The translations under genes and the position numbers were made by a program. Of a stretch of DNA of 64,000 nt, positions 1-10,188 are shown in pieces. The notes below the pieces were generated by a model. It saw nothing but the letters and a program-made list of their open reading frames with translations, did no database searches and had not been told where the DNA came from. The DNA comes from Symsagittifera roscoffensis (Eukaryota > Xenacoelomorpha > Acoela > Convolutidae). The stretch is from NCBI RefSeq assembly GCF_963678635.1, contig NC_087065.1, forward strand, positions 19,171,623 through 19,235,622, given 5' to 3'. Numbering within the stretch: position 1 is the first letter of the stretch; the number at the start of each line of letters is the position of its first letter.

Positions 1-431
1 AAAAGCCCTTTTAGTCGTCATTCGAACCGCTTTAAAATTTTTCAAGTTTCAAAACAGTCTAATTTCGAGCGAGTAACGCGATCGAGTAGCATTCATTATA
101 TGAAGTTCAGGCTATGAAAATTTGATTTATCTAAAAGGAAAGCAGGTTTTGTTAGGTGGTTTTGACAACCAGGTTTTAAAAAAGAAATATTGTGCAAAAA
201 ATATTTTTTTTGGAATGTTATTCATTTTTTAAGATAATTGTTGTTTTTTTTGCATGTTGCTCATTTTTTAAGATAATTGTTGTTGGTTATGCCTATCTTT
301 CGACGAGTTTGTATTGTTTTCCATCACACCACGCCCAAAAACGGCACTAAATCGAAGAAAAAAAACACTTTGTAGTTTTTTCATGAATGTTGTCGGAACA
401 TTCTGTGATGCTTGCAGAGCAACCGGCTATT
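1..431 (+). repeat. Family A dispersed element, copy 1 (5' end cut by window)
   Basis: The block beginning with the AAGCCCTTTTAGTCGT motif and ending with TGTCGGAACATTCTGTG near 391-407 and the AACCGGCTAT motif near 420-429 recurs at 1387-1934, 51771-52250, 52253-52895 and, more diverged, 58270-58500. No coding potential. It lies upstream of the THOC5-like exon, so it is probably intronic. Confidence 0.6.
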
Positions 432-718
432 GTTGTTTTTGTTTCTCTTTGAGTAGCGTAGGTAGTTTTGATATTGTGTGAAAATCGTTGATTTGATGAC
501 ATATTTTGATTTGATGACCATCAAGTGGTAGTTCTGATCAAGGGGATTTTATTGTATGTGTTTGTTAATAAGGGGTTGCTGTTTTTTGTTTCGAATGGAA
601 CAGCTAGTGTTTTGACCTTATAACCCGTTGGTAGCTCGGGCAAGGCAGCATAATCCGTTTTTTTTTCCACTGCTTATGCGCTATGATTTCATGCTTAGAA
701 ACAGTGCTTCCTTTTAAG
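432..718. other. Probable THOC5 intron, remainder
   Basis: AT-rich sequence with no recognisable exon. It ends in a pyrimidine-rich stretch and AG at 717-718, which I take as the 3' splice site of the next exon. Confidence 0.4.
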
Positions 719-952
719 GTCGGCAGTCTGGAGAAGAAAACAGTTCCTCTGCCGCCTCTGTGTCTGGAATTCTACCCTACTAAACTGTCCACCAGCATTC
801 TGAAGTTCCAGCCCATCTCCAGTGAGGAGTACAGAAGTGGGCTAAAGATTGACCCGTCTGCTTTCTCAGAGGCCAGAGAGAACGCCATGCATTTCTTCGC
901 AGTGCTGGTTAAGAACTTCCAGAGCAAAGAACAGCTCCACGCTTATATTGAG
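719..952 (+). CDS. THOC5: THOC5-like protein, penultimate exon (partial gene)
   Basis: THOC5 is a subunit of the THO/TREX complex, which couples transcription to mRNA export in the nucleus. This exon opens after the acceptor TTTTAAG at 718 and closes at a GT donor (GTTAGC) at 953, in phase 0; the reading frame stops nine bases into the intron. It encodes 78 residues. Its end (AMHFFAVLVKNFQS..LHAYIE) aligns in pattern with the human THOC5 segment just before the conserved PVF-x-L motif, which begins the next exon here. Composition is less AT-rich than its surroundings, as expected of coding sequence. Upstream exons must lie left of the window. An ATG at 683 is in frame but sits before the acceptor and is not needed. 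Identification rests mainly on the following exon; alone this exon would be unassignable. Confidence 0.6.
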
Positions 953-1386
953 GTTAGCTAAAAATAGAATCTGCTTCAAAAGAACGAGGTAAAAGGACAT
1001 AGAACAGTTAGATAGAATAAAAATATTCTGAATTTCAAAAAAATCTGTTGCAATCAAAGTAGGCATAGAGAAACTCAACTTGAATAGAGCTTCAAATTTA
1101 TTTGCTTTCGATACCACAATTCTGATGCCGTTGATCTGTCTATATAGTTAAAGCATTATAGTCACTCCCAATTCAAGGTCATCTTTGAAACATTGAAGAT
1201 ACTTGATTGCATGTTTGTTTCGCATTATGGCTCTAACAATAGATGAAATTTCGGATATTTGACAGACATCCTCTTAAAATATAGTCGTTGTACCCAGTCC
1301 ACGAAGTCACGATCTCAATATAACGAACTGTTTTGTATTTTCAATGGCATGCTGATTTGAATGTTACCGCGTTAAGTCACGCATAT

Positions 1387-1934
1387 TGCTCCGACCATTT
1401 GAAAAATGTGGAGGAATTTCGTATTCGGGTTTTGAGTTTTTTTTGTTTTCCTCGCAAAATCGGGTACCACAAGTAATCATCGGAATAGGGCGAGTAAAAT
1501 ATCATAATAAAGCCTTTTTAGTCGTGTTTCGAACGACATTTAAAAGTTTTGAAAAAATTTTCTCAGTTGAGAAAAACCAGTTTGACATTTTTGATTTTTG
1601 GTCTAATTGCGATCGAGTAACGAGCGTTATATAGAAATTTACTGTTTTTAAAAAGTTTTATGATAGAAGATTTGATTTTACTATAAAGAATACTAGTTTT
1701 GGATGTTTCATTTAGCGCTTGCTTGGTAAAAAAAGTTTATTGTGCCAAGTTAGAATTTTTTTTCTCTTTTTATTTTTTAGAGATAAATGTGGCCGATTAT
1801 GCCTAATTTACTTATTTTCTTTGCGATCGTATAGTTCTCGAAATAAACCGCCTACTAAAAATGACACTAATTTGAGGAAACTATTAAAAAAAAATTGTCG
1901 GAACATTCTGTGCTACTTGCACAGTAACCGGCTA
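1387..1934 (+). repeat. Family A dispersed element, copy 2 (inside THOC5 intron)
   Basis: Starts with CTCCGACCATTTGAAAAATG and ends with TGTCGGAACA (to 1905), then a small hairpin TGTGC-TACTT-GCACA and CAGTAACCGGCTA. The ends CTCCGAC / GTCGGAAC are near inverted repeats. About 550 bp, no coding capacity, occupying most of the 953-2116 intron. Confidence 0.65.
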
Positions 1935-2116
1935 CAGGCTGCGTTGTGCAAACTGATAAAACTTGTTTTCCGAGCTCTCCCGAAATATTATAAATACCTT
2001 ATTTTTCTTTTAAAAAATAAGCAGCAGGCAAAGTTTGAAAATTATCAGGTCAAAAATTAATCTTTGAAGGTTTTGATCAGAAAATCGCATTAAGAAATAT
2101 CTGATTATGTATTTAG

Positions 2117-2434
2117 GTGATGCAGAACTATCCCAGCTCATGCCCTGTGTTCAACCTTCGATTCTCACCCGTGCAGTCAGACCTCCTCACAAATTGGGCC
2201 GCCCTCTTGCGCCAACTGGAAGAAGAGGCCAACATCAAAGCACTCCAAGTATGTCCCAAAGAACACAAGAGTGACTTGCTAACCGTCCAGTTGTACCACC
2301 TCATGTGCTGCTTCGAGGTCATGACCGATTCGGGAAGAACGAGCGAGAGAGTTTACCCGAGACAGTTCAAAGGTCGTAACAGGGCCAGACCCTTCACATA
2401 CAAACCGAACACAGGCCTGTTCCTGTTTAACTGA
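2117..2434 (+). CDS. THOC5: THOC5-like protein, last exon
   Basis: Begins after the acceptor ATTTAG at 2116 in phase 0, so the joined reading is ...HAYIE|VMQNYPSSCPVF. It encodes 105 residues and a TGA stop. The pattern matches the C-terminus of animal THOC5: a PVF-x-L strand, then a helical stretch (LLTNWAALLRQLEEE), then a second helix (LLTVQLYHLMCCFEV) corresponding to human LLTNQLQRLCVLLDV, and a basic tail (ERVYPRQFKGRNRARPF..Y) corresponding to the human RLFRGPSRMKPFKY motif followed by a short hydrophobic end. The intron between the two exons is 1164 bp and is filled with a family A element. Correspondence with human THOC5 is from memory; a profile search would settle it. The gene converges on the minus-strand exon at 2721-2982, with stops 286 bp apart. 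Confidence 0.68.
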   Translation: MMQNYPSSCPVFNLRFSPVQSDLLTNWAALLRQLEEEANIKALQVCPKEHKSDLLTVQLYHLMCCFEVMTDSGRTSERVYPRQFKGRNRARPFTYKPNTGLFLFN

Positions 2435-2720
2435 AACTTGGAAGAAACTGATTTACAAGCTGAATTTGTTAATTGTTGGCTACCTTGCACTTAACAAACG
2501 ATCAGAAACTTATTTAATGGCTCTCATGATTTTTTGTTGATAAATTGTTCCATTTTTGTCTCCTAGTTCTTTTCCCGAATTTAAAAAATGTTCAAAATTT
2601 CTCAGCGGAATTGCCAAAGAGATGGTAAGAAAAAACTGAAAGATATGAAATACTACATAGACTACTCAAGTACACAGAAGAGCCGAATAGTTGTAGCTAT
2701 AACTAAATTTAACCGAAAAA

Positions 2721-2982
2721 CTACTGGGGCAATTTGAACAGAAACGAATAGCCGTGTTCACGTCGACATCCTGTCAAATCGTCAAACTTGATCAGCTTGT
2801 CTTCAAATATCAGGTTGTCATAGCATTCAGTTAATGTAGGCGCCACAGGCTCTTTTGAAAAAGTTACATTGGTCGGCCATATTTTGATCATTAGTATTGG
2901 CTTTAAGCTACTACTGACTGCTGTCTTGGAAGTGCTGATATTCAAAGGCCCTATAAGAGCATTGATTTGTTCATTTTGCATA
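2721..2982 (-). CDS. Terminal exon of an unidentified minus-strand gene
   Basis: An open frame of 86 residues preceded directly by a good acceptor on the minus strand (CACTTTTTTAG, AG at 2984-2983). The first base completes a codon from the previous exon, and the next triplet happens to be ATG. The translation is balanced in composition (KPILMIKIWPTNVTF, ECYDNLIFEDKLIKFDDL, ending FLFKLPQ) and contains two cysteines, unlike the low-complexity shadows around it. No family is recognised. It lies tail-to-tail with the THOC5-like gene; upstream exons would be at higher coordinates, where the foldback element and AT-rich DNA show none I can support. Confidence 0.45.
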
Positions 2983-3426
2983 CTAAAAAAGTGCTTTTTA
3001 ATGAAAACTGATTGAAAAATCTCAATTTTTTTGGACTTGAAAAGTGCGTTCGGTTCGTTTCATTTCGGCCCGAGACAACAACTTCGGCAATCTTGGTGGA
3101 ATCACCAACCGTTGAAATTATGAAATATTCATTTTTCTGATGAAAATTTGAAGTAATCTGAAAAAATAATGGAAGGTCCGATCAGTATTTCGGTCATTTC
3201 ATTGGGCTTCATCGAAAGTTACATGAAATCAGCCGGAATAGTTTATGATTTAAAATTTTTTGATGTGTTTGTTTTATCCTCAAAACTATTAAAATGAAGT
3301 TTCAGTGCTTAAAACGTCAACAACTTTTTATCTTTGAAAAATAAACTAAGCATAGCTCAAATTTAAAGTATCTTTCACTTAAATATCAAGGTTTTCACGG
3401 AAAAAAGGGTTTCATACATACTGAAA

Positions 3427-3500
3427 AAAAGGTCCGGCCGAGACTCGAACTCCAGATCATGAGGTAAGAAAGCAACCGCGTTATTTCTAGGCCAAGCGAG
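3427..3500 (-). other. tRNA-like (pol III box) segment in left foldback arm
   Basis: Read on the minus strand this contains GGCCTAGAAAT (A-box-like), about 45 bases later GGAGTTCGAGTC (close to the B box GGTTCGANNCC), then CTCGGCCGGACC. It resembles the 3' two thirds of a tRNA, as in tRNA-derived SINEs. It cannot fold into a full cloverleaf by eye and is not a functional tRNA gene. Confidence 0.45.
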
Positions 3501-5104
3501 AAGAAGTCAAGAATTTGTTAAGGTTCACTAATAAAGCAACATTACAATTTCTTACAAATTTCGCAATTGTATAAAACTTGGATAAAAATTTTACTTTGCA
3601 ATATAGTTGGAAACTAGTTGACCCGGTACTAATGAAGTCTCATTTGGTACCAACGTGCTTTGTACAAAAAAAAGTTTTTTAAAATGGTCGCGTTTGAACC
3701 TTAGTTAATCAACCCGAATTTTGACTGGTCAACTTTTTGACCCAATGAATTGTTAAACTAATTGTCTATTTTGCTAAGCATTGCAATCAATGGTGAACAC
3801 CGCAGCCTTGCAAACGAGATAAAGAAAAATTTTGAGTGCCAGTAATCGCTGCGAGCGTAGCGCGCTACCGGCAGCCCCTTTTCGAGATAATTATATTAGC
3901 TGTCGCTGACCAATTGAACAGTTTTTGGTGATAAATCGACTAGTTTAAAAAAAAAATTCGAGTATCTAGTAAAAATTTTGGTTCTAAAGCGACTGGGGCT
4001 AAAGCGAAATTTTTTGATCTCTGAGAATACCAACAACCAAAACAACCTTGACTTGTAAGATAAATGACTCAAGAGAAATTATCAGCAATCTAGATGAAAT
4101 AGTTGTCCCTAAAAATTATGCAAACTCAGTGTACCACAAAAACTGTAGAATGTTTGAGACAAATATCATGATTTTTTAAATTTATTTTAAAAAAGCAGGC
4201 AAAAAAGTTATTTTTTCAGATTCAACTAATATCAACTTAAAAAACACCAAATCAATTACTTCAACAACGGTAATAATGAGCGGCGAGAAATCACTGGCTT
4301 GCATTAAAAATCTTGGTCAATCAAAAAACTCAAAAATGAAAACCGGTCGCTGAACTCCATTTTTCGTATTGCTTAGTGTCTTGTTTTACATTTAAACAAT
4401 TCGACCAAAAACCTATCAAAGGGCTAAAATGTGATACAAAACTTAAGTTCTGTGAGATACTCTCGAGATATTCCCAACTGAGCGGGAGAATACTTGTTAA
4501 ATCATATTTCCTTCAGGTCAGTTTTAACAAGTTTTACTATAAGCTATTTGTAGAAAAGCCCAGTGCCATAGAATACAACTCATTAAATTACTACAAATTT
4601 GAAATTCAATAATTTTCAGCCGTATTCTAATTTACCGCTGGTAAATTGCCAAGGATAAGCCAAAATAAATTATTGATTGACTCTGTTTTCAAGAAAAATG
4701 TCACTTCAGAGCAAAAAAAAGCAGCATAAAAATTGATCTTTCTAAAACTTAAAACCAAAAACTTCTGAAAAAACCGTAGTCTTTCAGAAATTTTCAATCA
4801 TCTAAGCAAGTAAGGCAATTTTAGTGCTCAGCAAAATAGACAATTACTTTAACCATTCATTGGCTCCAAAAATTGACCAGTCAAAATTCGGGTTGATAAC
4901 TTAGGTTCAAACGCGACATTCAAAGAATAAATTTCGTACAAATGCAACGTTGGTACAAATGAGACTTCATTAGTACCAGTCCATTCATTTTCCGACTATT
5001 TTTTAAAGCAATTTTTTTCTCCAATTTATGAACAATTGCGAAATCTATAAGAAATTGTATTGTTGCTTTATTAGTGAACCTTATCAAATTCTTGACTTCT
5101 TCTT

Positions 5105-5175
5105 GCTCGTTCTAGACATAACGCAGTTGCTTTTTGAACTCATGAACTGGAGTTAGAGTCTCGGCCGGACTTTTT
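5105..5175 (+). other. tRNA-like (pol III box) segment in right foldback arm
   Basis: The inverted counterpart of 3427-3500: CTCGTTCTAGACATAACGC, then GGAGTTAGAGTCTCGG. The B-box C and G are lost here (TTAGAGTC instead of TTCGAGTC), so the right-arm copy is more decayed than the left. Confidence 0.4.
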
Positions 5176-5210
5176 TTTCAGTATGTATGAAACCCTTTTT
5201 TCCGGGAAAA

Positions 5211-7230
5211 ATTGAATAATCGGACTTCCGTTTGTCTGCTTATTTTTTGTCGGTTTATTTGCTGCATCGAGAAATTTTTTATGGAATCAGTTTTTTTTAT
5301 TGTTGCTGCAAGTGTTTTTGATTTACTCCTGTAATTTGTAAAACATTTAACCCTGACGTTGTATATTATTTTTGGTTTTCCTATTTGTTTTTTTTCTTCC
5401 TTAAAGTCACGATTAGGCCTTTGTTTCAGTTGCCTAACATGATTTCAGTTGAAGTTTTATTCATTTATTTACTTTATTTTGTGTCGCTTTAAAAGCAAAA
5501 ATGATTGATTTTGTTTTTAAAAACTCAGGTAGTTTCTGTTGCATGATTTTAAAACTTAAAAATCACTTGCTTGAGTTTTGATACTCAAAAATTGTTCATG
5601 ACTATATCTTCTTTGAACATTTGTCTTGTTTCCGGTTCAATAAGCATCTACCCACCTCTTGTCGGCATAGTGGCCACTCGGTAAATACTAAAGTCTTATA
5701 TAGCACGGGTGGTTGTATTTTTCTACTGTTTTTTTTTAAATTAATTTTATTTTTTCGATTGCGTTATTATTGTACGACTTTCTATTTAGCTTACAAATGC
5801 GCTTACAAAGACTGAAGCATACAAAGACTGAAGCATAGCACTGAAATGAGATTAGTTGAAAGGTTCCATGACAATCTAACCGGGTCCATTTAACGCTATA
5901 CTATCTAAGTTCTATAAAAAGTTTTTATAATACTTGTATAGAGTCCTACCCTCTGTGGGCAAGTTTGCAGCAGCAACACGTTGACGAGTCTGAGGCGATC
6001 TCTATTTTGCTGTTATCATTTCATCTTAATTTAGGCGTATGGTATATTGGCGTAGGGTAGATTGACATAGGGTTACTTGGTATATATGGCAGAATGGCAG
6101 AATAGGGAAAATTGGAATAGGGTACGTTGTCCTGCTACCGGTCGAAAGTAATAACTATGATAGGAAATCAAAAATGTACTAGCTCAATAGCTCAGATAGA
6201 AAATATCATGCACGGGTTTTGGTTTAGCAAAAAAAAACTGTTTAAGTTACTAAATTATTTCAAAAAAATTCAATTAGCTGAAGCAAAGTTAATTGAAACT
6301 CTCGTTTTTGAGTTTGCTGCAGTGATAGGAAAAAATAATTTCAACAAGTTTTCTGATTAAAGATACAACAAATTGTTTTTTTTTCTTTTGTAATCTTCAA
6401 GCTCTAGCGAACTTTTCTTTTTGTAATATTCAGGTTCTAGCAAAGTTTTCTAATGACATTAGAAGTATTGCAAATTCTCTGATTAGCTGCTTCTCATTTC
6501 TGTGGAAGCTGTTCGGAAAATATTTGTTAAAATTAAATCGGGGGTGTTCCACACGTTCAGATTGCGAGTATGCTTAACCGTTGAGTTAGAACTTTGGGGT
6601 ACATAGGCTTCGGTTTTTTTTCAGGCTGCAGTTTGAACTCAAATCGCGAACTCATGTGATTGAAGCAATGAATTTGATAGTAGTTGGGAATATCTTCGCA
6701 AGAATGTTTTTTCACTGCTCGCTCTCATGGTTTAAATGAAGAATTAAATTACTGCAAGAAAAACTATATCTGACTTTAGTGCAAAATTTGAAATAAATCA
6801 TTGCTCCAAATGCAGATTTTGGTAGCGAACCTTGAATTGTGGTACGATTTTTCGCTCACGCACATCCGTGTCTCAAAAATGAACGGCAGAAGTAGGCGTG
6901 AAAAAAAAAAACAAAAAAATCTGTCGCCGACTAAAAGCAACTTGAATTTTCCGTTTTTTATATGATTTGCTTAGATTTTCAGATAAATGTATTTGATTAA
7001 AATCAGCTCCTTTTTTTAACAGGCTCTATTTGCAAATAGTGAGAAAATGAGATAATGAAATTCATCAATCCCTCCACAACGCACCAAAAAATTTACGAAG
7101 TTCTAATAAAAACTTGACACCTACAATAACCGCCCATTCTTGTGCAATATAGATTTTGCTATTCCTCTTGTGATTATTCAACTTCAAAATTTTCGCTCGT
7201 GGCTCTTGAAATTTTTGTTCAAATTAAATG
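5211..7230. other. AT-rich intergenic DNA, no gene seen
   Basis: No exon with splice sites and balanced composition is visible. The only local structure is a degenerate short repeat at 6033-6125. The right part precedes the secreted protein gene and may hold its promoter. Confidence 0.5.
6033..6125 (+). repeat. Degenerate ~15-bp tandem repeat
   Basis: Successive units resemble TAGGGTAGATTGGCG: TATGGTATATTGGCG, TAGGGTAGATTGACA, TAGGGTTACTTGG, and AATAGGGTACGTTG at the end. Irregular spacing suggests an old, decayed minisatellite. Confidence 0.4.
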
Positions 7231-7254
7231 GACAGGTACCTGTCAAAATGACAG
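7231..7254. promoter_or_regulatory. Palindrome with TALE-type half sites upstream of secreted protein gene
   Basis: GACAGGTACCTGTC (7231-7244) is a perfect 14-bp palindrome. It overlaps a second inverted repeat CTGTCA-AAA-TGACAG (7240-7254). CTGTCA/TGACAG is the core bound by TALE homeodomain proteins (Meis/TGIF families), and CAGGTACCTG also contains CAGGT E-box halves. It lies about 140-160 bp before the ATG. Regulatory function is inference. Confidence 0.3.
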
Positions 7255-7392
7255 AATAGGATCTGTGTTCGTTACCTCTCTTCAAATTTTATAGGTCACA
7301 AGCGACTTCAGATTAGGATTTTTAACGAGTAAACTAACCAAGAATTTCGAAAACTAAGATTTTCTGTTCTGAAGTTGTCGATTTTAGCTAAG

Positions 7393-9898
7393 ATGCGATT
7401 TACGCGCGAGAAGTTTATTCTACGCGTAGCAATTTTCCTAGCCTTGTTACCGTCTCTAACAGTTTCCGATGACGACAAAGGCTGCCCTCAAAACTTCATC
7501 GAAGTAAACGAGTTCTGTGTGACTAAATTTAACGACTTCACGAGACAGGGATCCTTTGACGAGGCGTGGGGCTTTTGTAACTCTTTTAACCCTACTGGAT
7601 TTAAGGGGACGCTTTGGGCTATATCCGAATTGGATGATTTGACTGAAAACGTATTATTGTCGTTGGTACATCCGGAAATAGATGATTCTGACTCTGAAAT
7701 CTTCAATTTACCAATTTGGAATGGATTTGACTCAGTTTTTGGTGAAACATCTGAAGATTTGTGTTCTGTCATTAAGTCAAAGCAAGATCAACTGATCATT
7801 TCTGAAACGAATTGCAACGATACTAACTCATTCATTTGCGCTATTAAAAGACATCCTGCAAAGTGCACTGATTTCATCAATTCTCAATTCTGCCAATTGC
7901 ACTCGAACTACTTCTGCGAAACAACAGGACAACTTGCCACTTTATGCCCCCATACATGCGGGTTGTGTGAATTGATTCATTCGTGCGACGGGAAAATCGA
8001 TTTGAAGAGCGATGAGTTTTGCCACGACCTTGCGGGTCAAGGATTCTGTGGAAGCGATATCGACAACATTGAGCCATTCTGTTCTTTGACATGTTGCAGA
8101 CACACCCACGAGGCTACGCTGGCTATAGGAGATAAAAGTTTATCGGAGGCACTGAACAACGATTGCGAAGGAACCCGAGATCTTGCTAAGTGCCCTTCGA
8201 TTCCGAATACAGAGGACTGTTTCCGAGACTCGGATTTCACTTTTGCGTGCATGAGGACATGTTGTTTGTACAGTCAGTCAATTCGAGAAGTTGCTTTAGA
8301 AGTTATGCCAAAAAAGAGGTTCTCCAGTTTTGATGACAACATCGCAGAAGCCAATTGCCGAAATAAGTACGATGATACCGATAAGAGTGTTTGCTCTCAA
8401 GATGAACTGGACTGCACATCGGAGAAAATTCAAATTTACTGCGAGGAAACATGCTGTATTAAAGAGTACCGAGACGAAAACCCAGATTCAATTGGTGAAA
8501 TTACAGAAACAACGGAAGAAGCGCCGTCATGTGACGAACTTACAAACATCTATTCAAATAAGGTTTGTTCGACACCCAAATCAGCTGATGACTGTGCCGA
8601 ATACTTGCAGTTCAGTAAACATTGCAAAAAGCGATGTTGCGAATTGGGTTTCTCGAAATCCCGAGGCATGACTGAGCAACCCGGGCACCCTTGTGTCGAG
8701 CATACCGACAAGAAAATGCGATGTGCCCGCTACAGTGAGAAAGAAAAGGAAGAGGTGTGCAAAGACGAAGCTTGTCCGTACACTTGTTGCATGTACGAGA
8801 CAGGAACCATGACTGTCTCTTCTGTTTCTAGCACTTCCAGTGTGACTAGTACCAAAGCATCTTCAAACTGCAACGGCAAAGAAGACACGATGACCAAGTG
8901 TTCGAAGGTGACCGAGAAAATGTGTGAGCAAAACGTGTACAAGAATGGCTGTCCTTATAGTTGCTGTAAACTCACAGGTGGGGACGATGGAGACAAAGGC
9001 AAAACGGAATCGCCTGACTCTGACTGTAGAAACAAGGAAGATACCATGTCGAAATGTTCCAAGGTCACTGCAAGTTTGTGCAAGAAAAATGTCTACAAAA
9101 AGGGATGCCCATTGAGCTGCTGTACGGTTTCGGGAGGAAGCAGTGGTGATGGCAATAGTGGAACCAGCAGTGGTTCCAAAGCTACTTCTAAACCGAACAC
9201 TGGTTGCTCTGATGTGGAAGACCAAGCTTCAAAGTGTGCAAAACTTGCTACGGAGAAAAAATGTTACGAAGATCCTTATAAGAGTGTCTGTAAAAAAACC
9301 TGTTGTGAGTTTGGAGTTGCTGCGTACACTGACGAGCCGCCAAGCAAGGTTAGCAAAAGCTCAGAAGCTCCTTGCAACACCTATTCTGACAGCTTGAGTA
9401 AATGTCATAAGGTTAAGGACAAGCAGACTTGTAAGGATGAGCCTTACTACTCCGGTTGTCGTGAAACTTGTTGCGAACTTGGAGCCGATTACTCGAAACC
9501 AAAAGGAACAACGACAGCAAAAGTTCCGGGCGATATTTGCGTTGACAAAGAAGATCAAGCGACCAAGTGTATGCTTTTGAAGCAGAAGTCGAACCCCAAA
9601 AGTCTCTGCGAGAACGATCAGTGGTACATTAAGTACTGCCCTTTAACCTGTTGCGTGCTCTTGTATGAACCAAGCACAACTTTAACGACTACCAAACCTA
9701 TGTGCGATGAAGAAGACGAGTTTCACAAATGTGATCAAATAAAGCTGACGAAAGGATTGTGCAAAAGTAGGACTTTCAAGACCAAGTGCGCGTACTCGTG
9801 TTGTGTGGTCTCAGGCGGGGAGGTTCCGACTTCTAAGCAGAGCACCACTGGTGGATCTACATTGTCCACTTCAACCACAACCACGATAAGCACCACTA
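7393..9898 (+). CDS. Secreted C-type lectin / multi six-cysteine-module protein, exon A
   Basis: Starts at ATG 7393 (an earlier TTG in frame is not a likely start). Residues 1-25 are a signal peptide (basic start, core VAIFLALLPSLTV). Residues ~31-152 are a C-type lectin-like domain: CPQNF.., a GTLWAI..ENVLLSL helix-strand region, IWNG, and the closing SFICAIKR. The usual Ca-binding EPN/WND residues are not evident. Residues ~156-192 form a ShKT-like module ending CPHTCGLC. Then follow eleven modules of C-xn-C-xn-C-xn-C-x3-CC (endings such as CSLTCC, CMRTCC, CEETCC, CKKRCC, CPYTCC, CPYSCC, CPLSCC, CRETCC, CAYSCC), separated by Ser/Thr/Pro-rich linkers. The open frame runs to TAG at 9907-9909, but a donor (ACTA|GTAAAC) lies 8 bases earlier in phase 1 and matches the next exon, so I end the exon at 9898. 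The pattern suggests an extracellular-matrix or mucus structural protein. Confidence 0.85.
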
Positions 9899-10188
9899 GT
9901 AAACGTTAGTTAAAACTTCATCATTAAACAAAAGAATTCCTGTAAGACCGTTCAATTAGTTAAACCTAAAAATGGATATTGGAGTTGAAATGATATTAAG
10001 CTAATTTTTAGTTCACTTGTACCCAATAAGAAAAGGCAGTCTGCACAAGTGCACTAGGCAGTCTGCATTTAGGCTTAAATTGGCATTAAGTTGGAATGAA
10101 CTATTTGAAAACTAAAAGCATTTTAGTTACTTTATCTTAGTTCTTCATAGAACATTGCTTTAGCATATAACGGTGGATTTTTCTTTAG
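9899..10188 (+). other. Intron A-B (290 bp) with duplicated acceptor
   Basis: Begins GTAAAC and ends TTTTTCTTTAG. If retained, translation ends at TAG 9907-9909 and the protein is 838 residues. The 12-mer AGGCAGTCTGCA occurs twice (near 10034 and 10057). The last 25 bases before the acceptor duplicate the bases after it. Confidence 0.6.

Larger units (their letters stand above)
3392..5210. mobile_element. Foldback / long-TIR element
   Basis: The left arm (3392-3784) and right arm (4825-5210) are inverted copies of each other. The outer ends read TTTTCACGGAAAAAAGGG on the left and, reversed, TTTTCCCGGAAAAAAGGG on the right. Matching landmarks inside the arms include GGTCCGGCCGAGACTCGAAC, TTCACTAATAAAGCAA, ATGAAGTCTCATTTGGTACC and TTGACTGGTCAA. 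The 1-kb centre (3785-4824) has no convincing ORF; it contains the palindrome GTAGCGCGCTAC near 3857. No clear target-site duplication was found. It looks like a non-autonomous foldback element; whether a transposase elsewhere mobilises it is unknown. Confidence 0.75.

Noticed and set aside
3427..5175. Functional tRNA genes
   Set aside because: Only A-box/B-box-like fragments; acceptor and anticodon stems do not pair.
7375..7392. Start of the large ORF at TTG 7375
   Set aside because: A eukaryotic gene would use the first ATG (7393), which directly begins a good signal peptide.
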